In this document: positions 1-10,623 of the stretch, piece after piece
Position numbering within the stretch: the first letter of the stretch is position 1
Layout: the number at the start of each line of letters is the position of its first letter
Assembly (NCBI RefSeq): GCF_017837635.1
Contig: NZ_JAGJRS010000003.1
Location: 1 to 64,000, forward strand
Length of the DNA stretch: 64,000 nucleotides
Direction of reading: 5' to 3'
Origin: Frateuria flava
GTDB taxonomy: Bacteria; Pseudomonadota; Gammaproteobacteria; Xanthomonadales; Rhodanobacteraceae
Program-made: the position numbers and the translations under genes
The notes under the pieces: generated by a model
What the model was told of the DNA's origin: nothing
What the model saw: only the letters and a program-made list of their open reading frames with translations
Databases searched by the model: none

Positions 1-67
1 GGCTGGGTGGGTCGCACCTCCAGAATCCCGGGATCGCCCCGGGTGAACAACCTACTGAGAGATCACA

Positions 68-802
68 TCAGCCGCGCACTTCGCGCCGCGCCAGGTGCAG
101 GAGCATCACCGCAAGGGCTGCCAGGCCACCGAGGCAACCCCATGCCAGGGCGAGCCGCGCCCGCAGTGGATCGCTCGCCAGCATGTTGATCGGCACCTGC
201 CAGGGCAGCACCACGCCGACCTTGGCGGAACTGGCGACCACCGCGAAGAACGTTCCGCCGATGCCGGCGGCCAGCGCGGGCACGAAGCTGGCGTAGCGCA
301 ACGCCAGCCAGAGCTGCACCGCCACCAGCAACAGCGAGGACGCGTACATCTTTGCGTACAGCAGCGCGCCGTATGCCAGGTCGAAGTGCCCTTGTGGCGC
401 CACCGCCGGATCGACCCGGCCGGCCAGGTACAGCGCCGCGGCACTGCCCAGCAACACGCCCAGGCTCATCAGCGCCACCGTGCCCAGTACCCAGGCCGCC
501 TTGGCGAGATAGAGGTGCCAGCGGGGAACGGGCAGGGCGCGCAGGTGGTCCCAGCTGCGTGGCCCATGCTCGACCTGCGCCACCAGCACGGTCAGCGCGG
601 TCACGCCCATCGGCAGCATGAAGAACGCCCAGATCGCCGCGCCCATCTGCATGCATTGCTGCCAGGGGCGCGGCTGGTGCATGCGCAGCAGGTTGAAGAA
701 AAGGAACACCGCGATCAGCAGCGGCACGCTGGCGGCCAGCAGCAGGGCCAGCGAACGGCGCAGCTTGCGGTGTTCGACCAGCAAGGCGGTGGCCAGGCTC
801 AT
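68..802 (-). CDS. ABC-2 type transporter permease subunit
   Basis: Membrane half of a two-gene ABC exporter (BcrB/ABC-2 type). The 244-residue product starts MSLATALLVEHRKLRRS, a typical cytoplasmic N-terminus of this family, followed by about six hydrophobic segments. I chose the ATG at 802 because it overlaps the TGA of the upstream ATPase gene (ATGA), the usual translational coupling for these pairs; the frame is open further upstream, but that part only overlays the ATPase gene. Substrate cannot be told from sequence: relatives export lantibiotics or bacitracin or have no known cargo. The gene ends 67 bases from the window edge, so a further operon member downstream cannot be excluded. 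Confidence 0.85.
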   Translation of the reverse strand: MSLATALLVEHRKLRRSLALLLAASVPLLIAVFLFFNLLRMHQPRPWQQCMQMGAAIWAFFMLPMGVTALTVLVAQVEHGPRSWDHLRALPVPRWHLYLAKAAWVLGTVALMSLGVLLGSAAALYLAGRVDPAVAPQGHFDLAYGALLYAKMYASSLLLVAVQLWLALRYASFVPALAAGIGGTFFAVVASSAKVGVVLPWQVPINMLASDPLRARLALAWGCLGGLAALAVMLLHLARREVRG

Positions 803-1734
803 GGCGTGGCCTCCATCGCGGCCGGAGCGTGCGAGACGGCCGAGTACAACCGTTCCAGCGACGGCAGCCCCGGCTGCAGCGCGTGCACGGCCACGCCCGC
901 GGCGCACAGCGCGCGGTTGAGTGCGGCCGCGTGGGGACGAGGGTCCGCGCCGGGTGCCAGGCGGGCGACGAGGGCGTCATTCGTCGTGTCCACCTCGAAG
1001 CCGTGCGTGCGTGCCACGCCGGCAGCGCGTGCGAGGTCATCGGCCTCGATGCGGATGTCCGCCGCGAGGCTCGCCTTCAGTGCGCCCAGCTCGCCCTCCA
1101 TGACCAGCCGGCCCTTGCTCAGGATGCCCACGTGCGTGGCGACTTGCTCGATCTCGCCCAGCAGATGGCTGGACAGCAGCACGGTGACGCCCGCGCGCCC
1201 GGGCAACTCGCGCAGGAGCCGGCGCATGTCGGCCATGCCCTCCGGGTCCAGGCCGTTGGTCGGCTCGTCCAGCACCAGCACCGGCGGCGCGCCCAGCAGG
1301 GCGCGCGCCAGCCCGAGCCGCTGGCGCATGCCCAGCGAGTAGTCGCCCACGCGACGGCGCGCGTGCGCGTCCAGCTCGACCAGCGCCAGCACGCGTGCGA
1401 CTTCCCTGGTGGGACAACCGAGCAGGCGCCGGGTGAGATCCAGGTTGGCCTCGCCGCTCAGGTTCACGTAGAAGCCCTGTGCTTCGAGCAGGGCGCCGAT
1501 CCGGCGGGCGGCGGCAAGGCGGTCGGTCGCCACGTCGATGCCGTCGACCAGCGCCCGCCCGCCGTCGGCGCGCAGCAGGCCGAGAAGAATCCTCAGCGTG
1601 GTCGTCTTGCCGGCGCCGTTGCGGCCGAGGAAGCCGTAGATGGCGTGGCGGGGCACGCGCATGGATACCTGGTCGACCACCAGCCGGTCGCCGAAGCGGC
1701 GGCAAAGGTCTTGAGTCTGGATCGCAAGGCACAC
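799..1734 (-). CDS. ABC transporter ATP-binding protein (BcrA/CcmA type)
   Basis: ATPase that powers the permease encoded just downstream. The 311-residue protein has Walker A GRNGAGKT (residues 37-44), a signature region YSLGMRQRLGLARAL, Walker B VLVLDEP and an H-loop in LLSSHLL. The C-terminal 100 residues after the nucleotide-binding domain resemble the extension of bacitracin/lantibiotic-type exporter ATPases. The only in-frame start near the promoter is GTG at 1734; no clear Shine-Dalgarno sequence is seen. It is divergent from the DUF2975/XRE pair, and its likely promoter (TTGACT at 1795-1790, GATAAC at 1773-1768, 16-bp spacer) lies inside the duplicated 22-bp repeats of that intergenic region, which suggests shared control. 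Confidence 0.88.
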   Translation of the reverse strand: MCLAIQTQDLCRRFGDRLVVDQVSMRVPRHAIYGFLGRNGAGKTTTLRILLGLLRADGGRALVDGIDVATDRLAAARRIGALLEAQGFYVNLSGEANLDLTRRLLGCPTREVARVLALVELDAHARRRVGDYSLGMRQRLGLARALLGAPPVLVLDEPTNGLDPEGMADMRRLLRELPGRAGVTVLLSSHLLGEIEQVATHVGILSKGRLVMEGELGALKASLAADIRIEADDLARAAGVARTHGFEVDTTNDALVARLAPGADPRPHAAALNRALCAAGVAVHALQPGLPSLERLYSAVSHAPAAMEATP

Positions 1735-1748
1735 GGGGGGTGTTCCGA

Positions 1749-1805
1749 GTTTTAAGTTGGAGATAAAGTTATCCTTGCCGCCTGTTTTAAGTCAAACATA
1801 AAGTT
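1749..1805. promoter_or_regulatory. Duplicated operator-like repeat in divergent promoter region
   Basis: Two copies of GTTTTAAGT-N5-ATAAAGTT lie at 1749-1770 and 1784-1805, exactly 35 bp apart, with the five spacer bases different in each copy. The AT-rich blocks overlap the likely minus-strand promoter of the ABC operon (-35 at 1795-1790, -10 at 1773-1768) and a candidate plus-strand promoter of the DUF2975 gene (TTGCCG 1775-1780, CATAAA 1797-1802). The conserved outer blocks and free inner bases are what one expects of a repressor site. The XRE-family protein encoded at 2319-2567 is the obvious candidate ligand, but that is inference. Confidence 0.6.
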
Positions 1806-1818
1806 TCTGGAGCCTGCC

Positions 1819-2319
1819 ATGTCCGGACCAAACCGTTTCCAGCACCAATGCCGCCTGTTGCGGCACGTTGCGGGCTTCGTGTGGGTTTGCCTCGCGCTGC
1901 TGCTGGTGCTGCCGTATCTGATCGTGCCGTTGACGTCGCTGCTGGCCCGCGGCGACACAAGTGGCCACGGCTGGCGTGACCTGCTGCTGGCCGGTGTGCA
2001 CGTGGTGCCGGGCGCGTTCTATCTGTGGGGTCTGTGGGCAGTGCGCCGCGCGCTCGATGAACTGGCGCAGGGCCGCCTGTTCGCCGCCGCGGTGGCGCGC
2101 GCGCTGCGGCAGATCGGCTCGGCGGTGATGGTCGGCGCGCTGTTCAACCTGTTCGCGGTGACCAACCTCACACGGGTGATCGAGCACGGGCGCGGTGGCT
2201 ACGCGTATTTCGACCTGTCCGGCATCATGCTGGTGATCATCGGCGCCGCGCTGATGCTGCTGGCGCGGCTGGTGGAACAGGCGCGCCGCATGCAGGCCGA
2301 ACTGGACGAGATCCTCTGA
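1819..2319 (+). CDS. DUF2975-type membrane protein
   Basis: Small integral membrane protein, 166 residues with four predicted hydrophobic segments (about residues 20-42, 60-80, 98-115 and 130-150) and the short loop ALDELAQGRLF that is typical of DUF2975 proteins. A CTGGAG ribosome-binding site at 1808-1813 supports the ATG. The stop codon overlaps the start of a small XRE regulator (TGATG), the usual arrangement for this family (compare Bacillus YoaS-YozG). No biochemical function is established for DUF2975; the pairing suggests that the regulator and the membrane protein act in one circuit. Confidence 0.8.
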   Translation: MSGPNRFQHQCRLLRHVAGFVWVCLALLLVLPYLIVPLTSLLARGDTSGHGWRDLLLAGVHVVPGAFYLWGLWAVRRALDELAQGRLFAAAVARALRQIGSAVMVGALFNLFAVTNLTRVIEHGRGGYAYFDLSGIMLVIIGAALMLLARLVEQARRMQAELDEIL

Positions 2320-2567
2320 TGCCGATTCGTGTGACGCTCGACGAGGTGATCACCCGCAAGGGCATCAAGGCGCGCGACCTGGCCGGCCGCGTGGGCATCA
2401 GCGAAACGCAGCTTTCGCTGTTCCGCTCGGGCAAGGTCAAGGGCATCCGTTTCCGCACGCTGGCGAAGATGTGCGCGGCACTGGAGTGCAAGCCGGGCGA
2501 CCTGCTCGACTACCGGTTCGATGCCGGTGACCTGGCGGACGTGTCGCCGGATGACGAGCAGGGCTGA
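2319..2567 (+). CDS. Small XRE-family transcriptional regulator (YozG-like)
   Basis: An 82-residue protein made almost entirely of one Cro/CI-type helix-turn-helix: MPIRVTLDEVITRKGIK then DLAGRVGISETQLSLFRSGK as the HTH, and LAKMCAALECKPGDLLDY as the closing helices. It resembles regulators always found next to DUF2975 proteins. The start overlaps the preceding stop codon by one base, so the two are co-translated. It probably controls its own operon through the repeats at 1749-1805, and possibly also the divergent ABC exporter whose promoter shares them. Confidence 0.85.
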   Translation: MPIRVTLDEVITRKGIKARDLAGRVGISETQLSLFRSGKVKGIRFRTLAKMCAALECKPGDLLDYRFDAGDLADVSPDDEQG

Positions 2568-2597
2568 CGCGACAGGCGGCCCCGCGTACCCCGAACG

Positions 2598-2622
2598 AAG
2601 AAGGCCCCGCTTGTGCGGGGCC
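2598..2622 (-). terminator. Rho-independent terminator of gcvP
   Basis: On the minus strand GGCCCCGC-ACAA-GCGGGGCC is followed by TTCTTCG. It lies between the convergent XRE gene and gcvP, about 10 bases past the gcvP stop. The T-rich tail is on the gcvP side only. Confidence 0.8.
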
Positions 2623-2632
2623 CTGGTCGTGA

Positions 2633-5521
<2,889 letters not shown>

Positions 5522-5565
5522 GGCGGGCGTCCGAAGGCAACGCGTGCGTGCCGCACGCGGGGCGC

Positions 5566-5729
5566 CCCTCTGTCCTTTTGCCTGAGAGTTTGGAAGCTGG
5601 ACGCTTCGTGCCCCTTCGGCGGCGGATTCAACCGCTCTCTCCAGAGTTTTTGCACGCGGCGGTATCGGGCCTGAGCGATTACGGGCGTTGCGTCTTCGGC
5701 AGCGGGCTGTTCCCCGCTTCTCCCGCCGC
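5566..5729 (-). ncRNA. Tandem glycine riboswitch upstream of gcvP
   Basis: Two consecutive glycine aptamers read on the minus strand. Aptamer I (about 5729-5653) opens with GCGGCGGGAGA, has the conserved core GCCGAAG and CTCAGGC, and closes with CCGCCGC pairing back to its start. Aptamer II (about 5648-5566) has ACTCTGGAGAGAGCGG, GCCGAAGGGGCA and the hallmark CTCTCAGGCAAAAGGACAG. The linker between them is only a few A-rich bases, as in the Vibrio and Bacillus tandem forms. About 45 bases separate aptamer II from the gcvP start, containing GC-rich inverted repeats (GGGGCGCCCC) that could form the expression platform. In this family glycine usually turns gcv expression on. Confidence 0.92.
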
Positions 5730-5742
5730 GTGCGAAGGGGCG

Positions 5743-5748
5743 ATTATA
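5743..5748 (-). promoter_or_regulatory. Promoter -10 for riboswitch-gcvP transcript
   Basis: A perfect TATAAT on the minus strand places the transcription start near 5736, a few bases before aptamer I. The -35 region (17 bp upstream) is a poor match to TTGACA. The position fits a transcript that begins with the riboswitch. Confidence 0.7.
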
Positions 5749-5891
5749 CCCCGCGGGCAGCTGTACGATGCCGGTACCCTTGGCCTTTGCAGGGAGCCAC
5801 TGGCGGGCGACGCCCTCGCGCTGCCGGCCACCGGAACCAGCCCAGTGGCCACCGGTGGACTTCCACGGGAAAACCCAGTCGAGGAGCCGCC

Positions 5892-6329
5892 ATGCCCCCG
5901 TTCCGACTCCAGCAGATCGACCACGTGGTGTTGCGCGTTTACGACCTGGCGGCCATGCAGGCGTTCTACTGCGACGTACTCGGCTGTACGGAAGAACGGC
6001 GCCAGGACGCCATCGGCCTGGTGCAGCTGCGCGCGGGTGAGTCGCTGATCGACCTGGTGCCGGTCGATGGCAGGCTCGGCCGCCCCGGCGGCGCCGGGCC
6101 GGGCAGGGACGGCCATAACATGGATCACCTGTGCCTGAGCGTGCAGAACTACGACGAGGCCGCCATCGTGGCGCACCTGAACGCCCACGGCGTGCGCGTG
6201 GGCGAGATCGGCTCGCGCTACGGCGCGCAGGGCGAGGGGCCCTCGATCTACTGCTACGACCCGCAGGGGAACAGGGTCGAGCTCAAGGGACCGCCGATCG
6301 GGACGGACGAGCCCGCTCCGGGAGCCTAG
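5892..6329 (+). CDS. VOC family (glyoxalase/bleomycin-resistance fold) protein
   Basis: A 145-residue protein with one vicinal-oxygen-chelate module pair: a metal-ligand His in QIDHVVLRVYDL near the N-terminus, HNMDHLCLSVQNYDEA in the middle and a C-terminal ligand Glu in DPQGNRVELKG. Such proteins are small metalloenzymes (lyases, dioxygenases, epimerases) or resistance proteins; the exact reaction cannot be deduced. GAGGAG at 5881-5886 supports the ATG at 5892 although the frame is open further upstream. It stands alone between the gcvP promoter region and tRNA-Leu. Confidence 0.85.
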   Translation: MPPFRLQQIDHVVLRVYDLAAMQAFYCDVLGCTEERRQDAIGLVQLRAGESLIDLVPVDGRLGRPGGAGPGRDGHNMDHLCLSVQNYDEAAIVAHLNAHGVRVGEIGSRYGAQGEGPSIYCYDPQGNRVELKGPPIGTDEPAPGA

Positions 6330-6343
6330 AACCCGCTCACGTG

Positions 6344-6407
6344 TTGCAGGGGCGCACCTGTGCGCGACGGTCGTGCATCCAGGTCGCGCGCAGGGTGCGC
6401 CCCTACG
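6344..6407. repeat. REP2-type hairpin element
   Basis: An imperfect palindrome of the family GTAGGAGCGC...GCGCTCCTAC (here TTGCAGGGGCGCACCTGTGCGCGAC and its inverted partner, given in parts: TTGCAGGGGCGCACC and GGGTGCGCCCCTAC). It lies just after the VOC gene stop. Related copies occur at 21258-21320, 35513-35574, 51562-51620, 52629-52686 and 56281-56342. Confidence 0.7.
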
Positions 6408-6483
6408 GCACAGCGGGCAGTGGCGAACCGCCCTCGCCAACCCAACCTCACCTCAGAGGAAGAGGGAGTAAACAGCGGAAACG

Positions 6484-6506
6484 AAAAAGCCCGCCTTGCG
6501 GCGGGC
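6484..6506 (-). terminator. Rho-independent terminator of tRNA-Leu
   Basis: Minus-strand stem GCCCGCC-GCAA-GGCGGGC followed by TTTTTCG, starting 12 bases downstream of the tRNA 3' CCA. Confidence 0.9.
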
Positions 6507-6518
6507 TTCATCTACAAT

Positions 6519-6603
<85 letters not shown>

Positions 6604-6739
6604 AGGTGTCGCGCGAGCCGTTCGGGCTGCGCGAGCCGCGTAGAGTAGGCATGTCCCCCCAGCTTGTCAACACTTCGTTGATAGGAAATTCATTGCAACG
6701 CGCGGCATGCTGCGCGGCGCTCCACCACAAGGATTTTTC

Positions 6740-9589
6740 GTGACCAGAAAGAAGACACCCCGCACCGGCAAGGGCGGCGATACCGCAGCCCCGCGCGCCC
6801 CCAAACCTCGCGCCCGGGGCGGCTCACGGCGTATGCCACCGGCCGGCGCGCCGGCCCACGCGAAAGGCGCGCGCGATCCCTTCGCCGAGCGTGAAGCGCA
6901 ACGCTACGAGCGGCCGATCCCCAGCCGCGAAGCGATCCTGGCGCTGCTGGACGAACGCGGCGAGATGCTCAGTGAGGCGCGCATCGCCGAGGCGTTGGAG
7001 CTGTTCGACGAGAATGACATCAACGCGCTGCGCAAGCGCCTCGGCGCGATGGTGCGCGACGGCCAGCTGCTGCAGGGCCGCCGCGGCGACTACGCGCCGG
7101 TACGCAAGCTCGACCTGATCCCCGGCGTGGTGCTGGCGAACGCCGAGGGCTACGGTTTCCTGCGCCCGGACGAGGGCGGCGACGACCTGTACCTTTCGCC
7201 GCAGCAGATGCGCATGGTGCTGCACGGCGACCGCGTGCTCGCCAGCGTGGTTGGCATCGACCGGCGCGGCCGACGCCAGGGCGCGATCGCCGAGGTGCTG
7301 CAACGTCGTTCACCCCGGCTGGTCGGCCGCGTGGTGATCGAGAACGGCGTGACGCTGGTTTCCCCGGACGACCGGCGCCTGCACCAGGACGTGATGATCC
7401 CGCCGGGCAAGGAGCAGGGCGCGCGCGCCGGACAGATCGTGGTCGCGGAAATCACCGATCCGCCCACGCCGCATCGCGGACCGCTGGGCACGATCGTGTC
7501 GGTGCTGGGCGAGCGCCTGCAGCCCTCGTTGCTCGTGGAAATGGCGATCGCCAGCCATGACCTGCCGCACGCATGGCCGGCCGACGTGCTGCGCGACGCC
7601 GCCCAGGTCGAGCCAGAAGTAACCGCCGCCGAGCGCCAGGGCCGCACCGACCTGCGCAAGCTGCCGCTGGTGACGATCGACGGCGCCGACGCGCGCGATT
7701 TCGACGACGCGGTCTACGCCGAGCCGCGCCGCGGTGGCGGCTGGCGCCTGGTGGTGGCGATCGCCGACGTCTCGCACTACGTCAAGGTCGGCAGCCCGCT
7801 GGACCGCGAGGCCTACGAGCGCAGTACCTCGACCTACTTCCCCGGCTTCGTGGTGCCGATGCTGCCGGAGACGCTGTCCAACGGCATCTGCTCGCTCAAT
7901 CCCAAGGTCGAGCGGCTGTGCATGGTCTGCGACATGCAGATCACCGACGACGGCGAGGTGGTCAAGTCGAAGTTCTACGACGCGGTGATGCGCTCGCACG
8001 CGCGGCTGACCTACGACATCGTGTGGCAGGCGGTCGGCCTGCTCGAGCCGGAAGCGCGCGACCAGGTCGCCGACGTGCTGCCGCAGCTCGAACACCTGCA
8101 CACGCTCTACAAGGCCATGGCCGCGCAGCGCAAGCGCCGCGGCGCGATCGACTTCGAGACGCCGGAGGTCAAGTTCCGGCTCGACCAGCGCGGCGAGGTG
8201 GAGTCCATGGGCGCCACCGAGCGCAACGACGCGCACAAGCTGATCGAGGAATGCATGATCGCCGCCAACGTGCAGGCGGCGTTGTTCCTCAGCAAGAGGA
8301 AGATCCCGGCGTTGTTCCGTGCACACGAGCCACCGCCGGCGGAGAAGTACGAGGACCTGCAGCAGTTCCTGCGCGAGTTCAAACTGCGCATGCCACCGGT
8401 GGAGGAAGTCACCCCCGGCGACTTCGCCGACATCCTGCGGATGGTGCACGACCGCCCCGAGCGCGAGCTGATCCAGTCGGTGCTGCTGCGTTCGCAGAGC
8501 CTGGCGGCCTACCAGCCGGAGAACCGCGGACACTTCGGCCTGTCGCTGGAGGCCTATGCGCACTTCACCTCGCCGATCCGCCGCTACCCGGACCTGCTCG
8601 TACACCGCGCGATCCGCTACGCGCTGACGGGCGGCAAGCCGAACGACTACACCTACACACCAACCGAGATGGCCGCGATGGCCGTGCATTGCTCGCAGCG
8701 CGAGCGGCGCGCCGAGGAGGCCGAGCGCGACGTCGACGAACGCTTCAAGACCGCGTGGCTGTCCAAGCACGTCGGCAGCGAGTTCGACGGAGTGATCACC
8801 GGCGTCACGTCGTTCGGCCTGTTCGTGGAACTTGAGGAGTCGCGCGTGTCCGGGCTGGTGCACATCAGCCAGCTGGCCAACGACTACTACCACTTCGATC
8901 CGATCCGGAAACTGCTCAAGGGCGAGCGCACGGGCGAGCAGTTCCGCCTGGGCGACCACGTGCGCGTGCAGGTGCTGCGGGCGAGCATCGAGGATCGCAA
9001 GATCGACTTCCGCCTGGCGCCAAGGCGCGAGCAGGGCAGGCCACCGGCCGCGCCGCGCAAGGCGTACGACTACAGCGCCAGCGGCGAGCGCTACTCGCTG
9101 CCCAAACCGGCCAGCCCACCGGTTGCCAAGGAGCCCGGCATGTTCGGCCGCGCTGCCAGGGCGGTGGGGCGGGCGTTCGGACGTGGAAACCGGGCAGCGG
9201 TGGAACCGCCGGCCCCGCCAGCGCCGGTGATGGAGGATAATCGCGCGCCGCGCGGGAAGGCCGCCAAGGTGGCATCCGAGGCGATGGGACGGCAGGCGCT
9301 CCCCTCCGAGGAAGCGCGGCCGAAGGTCCGCAGCAAGGCGACCAAGCTGGCGTCCGAGGCGCTGGGCCGGTCGGCCCTTCCGCCAGAAACCAAGCGGCAG
9401 GGCAAGGGCAGCCAGGCCAGGGGCGGTCAGGCCACGGGCGCTCAGGCAGGCAGGACCAAGGGCGAACGCGCCAACAGCAACCTGAAGACGTCCGGCAAGG
9501 CTGGCGGCGGTAAGCGCAAGGCGCTGGAGGCCGCTTCCGCCGCCGCCAAACGCCCGGGTCGCCAGCGCAAACCGAAGGGCAAGGCATGA
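6740..9589 (+). CDS. rnr: Ribonuclease R
   Basis: Processive 3'-5' exoribonuclease that degrades structured RNA and takes part in rRNA quality control. The 949-residue product has an N-terminal helix-turn-helix-like region (REAILALLDERGEMLSEARI), cold-shock domains, the RNB catalytic domain with TIDGADARDFDDAVYAE (Asp cluster binding Mg) and a C-terminal S1 domain (FDGVITGVTSFGLFVELE). After S1 comes an unusually long basic tail of about 190 residues containing a duplicated motif (KVASEAMGRQALPSE and KLASEALGRSALPPE). I place the start at GTG 6740, preceded by AAGGA at 6729-6733, rather than at an in-frame start at 6707. rlmB overlaps its stop, as in many gammaproteobacteria. Confidence 0.95.
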   Translation: MTRKKTPRTGKGGDTAAPRAPKPRARGGSRRMPPAGAPAHAKGARDPFAEREAQRYERPIPSREAILALLDERGEMLSEARIAEALELFDENDINALRKRLGAMVRDGQLLQGRRGDYAPVRKLDLIPGVVLANAEGYGFLRPDEGGDDLYLSPQQMRMVLHGDRVLASVVGIDRRGRRQGAIAEVLQRRSPRLVGRVVIENGVTLVSPDDRRLHQDVMIPPGKEQGARAGQIVVAEITDPPTPHRGPLGTIVSVLGERLQPSLLVEMAIASHDLPHAWPADVLRDAAQVEPEVTAAERQGRTDLRKLPLVTIDGADARDFDDAVYAEPRRGGGWRLVVAIADVSHYVKVGSPLDREAYERSTSTYFPGFVVPMLPETLSNGICSLNPKVERLCMVCDMQITDDGEVVKSKFYDAVMRSHARLTYDIVWQAVGLLEPEARDQVADVLPQLEHLHTLYKAMAAQRKRRGAIDFETPEVKFRLDQRGEVESMGATERNDAHKLIEECMIAANVQAALFLSKRKIPALFRAHEPPPAEKYEDLQQFLREFKLRMPPVEEVTPGDFADILRMVHDRPERELIQSVLLRSQSLAAYQPENRGHFGLSLEAYAHFTSPIRRYPDLLVHRAIRYALTGGKPNDYTYTPTEMAAMAVHCSQRERRAEEAERDVDERFKTAWLSKHVGSEFDGVITGVTSFGLFVELEESRVSGLVHISQLANDYYHFDPIRKLLKGERTGEQFRLGDHVRVQVLRASIEDRKIDFRLAPRREQGRPPAAPRKAYDYSASGERYSLPKPASPPVAKEPGMFGRAARAVGRAFGRGNRAAVEPPAPPAPVMEDNRAPRGKAAKVASEAMGRQALPSEEARPKVRSKATKLASEALGRSALPPETKRQGKGSQARGGQATGAQAGRTKGERANSNLKTSGKAGGGKRKALEAASAAAKRPGRQRKPKGKA

Positions 9590-10338
9590 GCGAGAGTTGG
9601 ATCGTCGGTATCAATCCTGTCGAAGGCGCGCTGGCCAATGACGCCACGCGCGTGCGGGAGCTGCTGGTGGATGTCGCCACCGCGCAGCGCAACGCGCGCA
9701 TCAAGGAACTCGTCGACCAGGCGCGTAATCACCACATCCCGGTGCATCATCGTCCGCGCGAGCAGCTCGACAAGATCGCCGGTCAGGCGCGTCACCAGGG
9801 CATCGTGGCGCTCTACGAACCGCCGCCGATGACCCACGAGGACGAATTGGCCGCGCTGATCGAACGCGACGGCATGGACACGCTGGTGCTGGTGCTCGAC
9901 GGCATCACCGATCCGCACAACCTGGGTGCCTGCCTGCGCTCGGCCGCGGCCGCGAAGGTCACAGCCGTGATCGTGCCGAAGGATCGAGCCGTCGGCCTGA
10001 CCCCGGTGGTGCGCCGCGCCTCCGCAGGCGGCGCCGACCGCGTGCCGCTGGTGGCGGTCACCAACCTGGCGCGCACGCTGCGCGAGCTCAAGGATGCCGG
10101 TGTGTGGATCACCGGGCTGGCCGGTGACACCGACACCTCGGTCTATGAGGTGGACTTCCGCGGGCCGGTGGCGCTGGTGCTCGGCAGCGAAGGCGAGGGC
10201 ATGCGCCGGCTGACCCGTGAGCTGTGCGATTTCGTGGCGAAGATCCCGATGCCGGGGATGATGGAGAGTCTCAACGTGTCGGTCGCCACCGGCGTGGTGC
10301 TGTTCGAGGCGTTGCGCCAGCGTGGAGCGAAGCGATGA
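9586..10338 (+). CDS. rlmB: 23S rRNA (guanosine-2251-2'-O)-methyltransferase
   Basis: SPOUT-class enzyme that methylates the 2'-O of G2251 in the peptidyl-transferase P-loop of 23S rRNA using SAM. The 250-residue protein shows an N-terminal substrate-binding domain and the three SPOUT motifs: DGITDPHNLGACLRSA, LVLGSEGEGMRRLTRE and IPMPGMMESLNVSVATGV. The ATG overlaps the rnr TGA (ATGA), so it is translationally coupled to RNase R. The classic rnr-rlmB order supports the assignment over other TrmH paralogs. Confidence 0.95.
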   Translation: MSESWIVGINPVEGALANDATRVRELLVDVATAQRNARIKELVDQARNHHIPVHHRPREQLDKIAGQARHQGIVALYEPPPMTHEDELAALIERDGMDTLVLVLDGITDPHNLGACLRSAAAAKVTAVIVPKDRAVGLTPVVRRASAGGADRVPLVAVTNLARTLRELKDAGVWITGLAGDTDTSVYEVDFRGPVALVLGSEGEGMRRLTRELCDFVAKIPMPGMMESLNVSVATGVVLFEALRQRGAKR

Positions 10339-10616
10339 GCGCGCTGTTCTGGTACGACTGGGCCGGCTTCATCGGGGTGGTGCTGGTGCTGCTGGCGTTC
10401 CTGCTGCTGCAGGCGCACAAGCTGCACGGCAACGGGCTGACCTATCAGCTGATGAATGTGCTGGGCGCGCTGGGCGTGGCGCTGTCGTTGCTGTTCGGCA
10501 GCTTCAACGCCTCGGCGTTCGCGCTGGAAGTCGCGTGGATGGCGATTGGCATCTTCGGCATCGTGGGCAGCGCCCGGCGGCGGCGAGCCGAGAGGGTGAC
10601 GGGGCCGGAGCTGTAG
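10335..10616 (+). CDS. Small inner-membrane protein, CBU_0592-like
   Basis: A 93-residue protein with three hydrophobic helices (about residues 6-26, 36-52, 58-78) and a basic C-terminal end RRRRAERV. It resembles small CBU_0592-type membrane proteins of unknown function. The ATG at 10335 overlaps the rlmB stop (ATGA) and is preceded by GGAG at 10324-10327, so it is the third gene of the rnr operon. No function should be assumed from the context. Confidence 0.7.
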   Translation: MSALFWYDWAGFIGVVLVLLAFLLLQAHKLHGNGLTYQLMNVLGALGVALSLLFGSFNASAFALEVAWMAIGIFGIVGSARRRRAERVTGPEL

Positions 10617-10623
10617 TTTCCTG

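Noticed and set aside
1-67. Third gene of the ABC operon at the window edge
   Set aside because: The short stretch has stop codons after the only ATG near the permease stop, and too little sequence is available to call anything.
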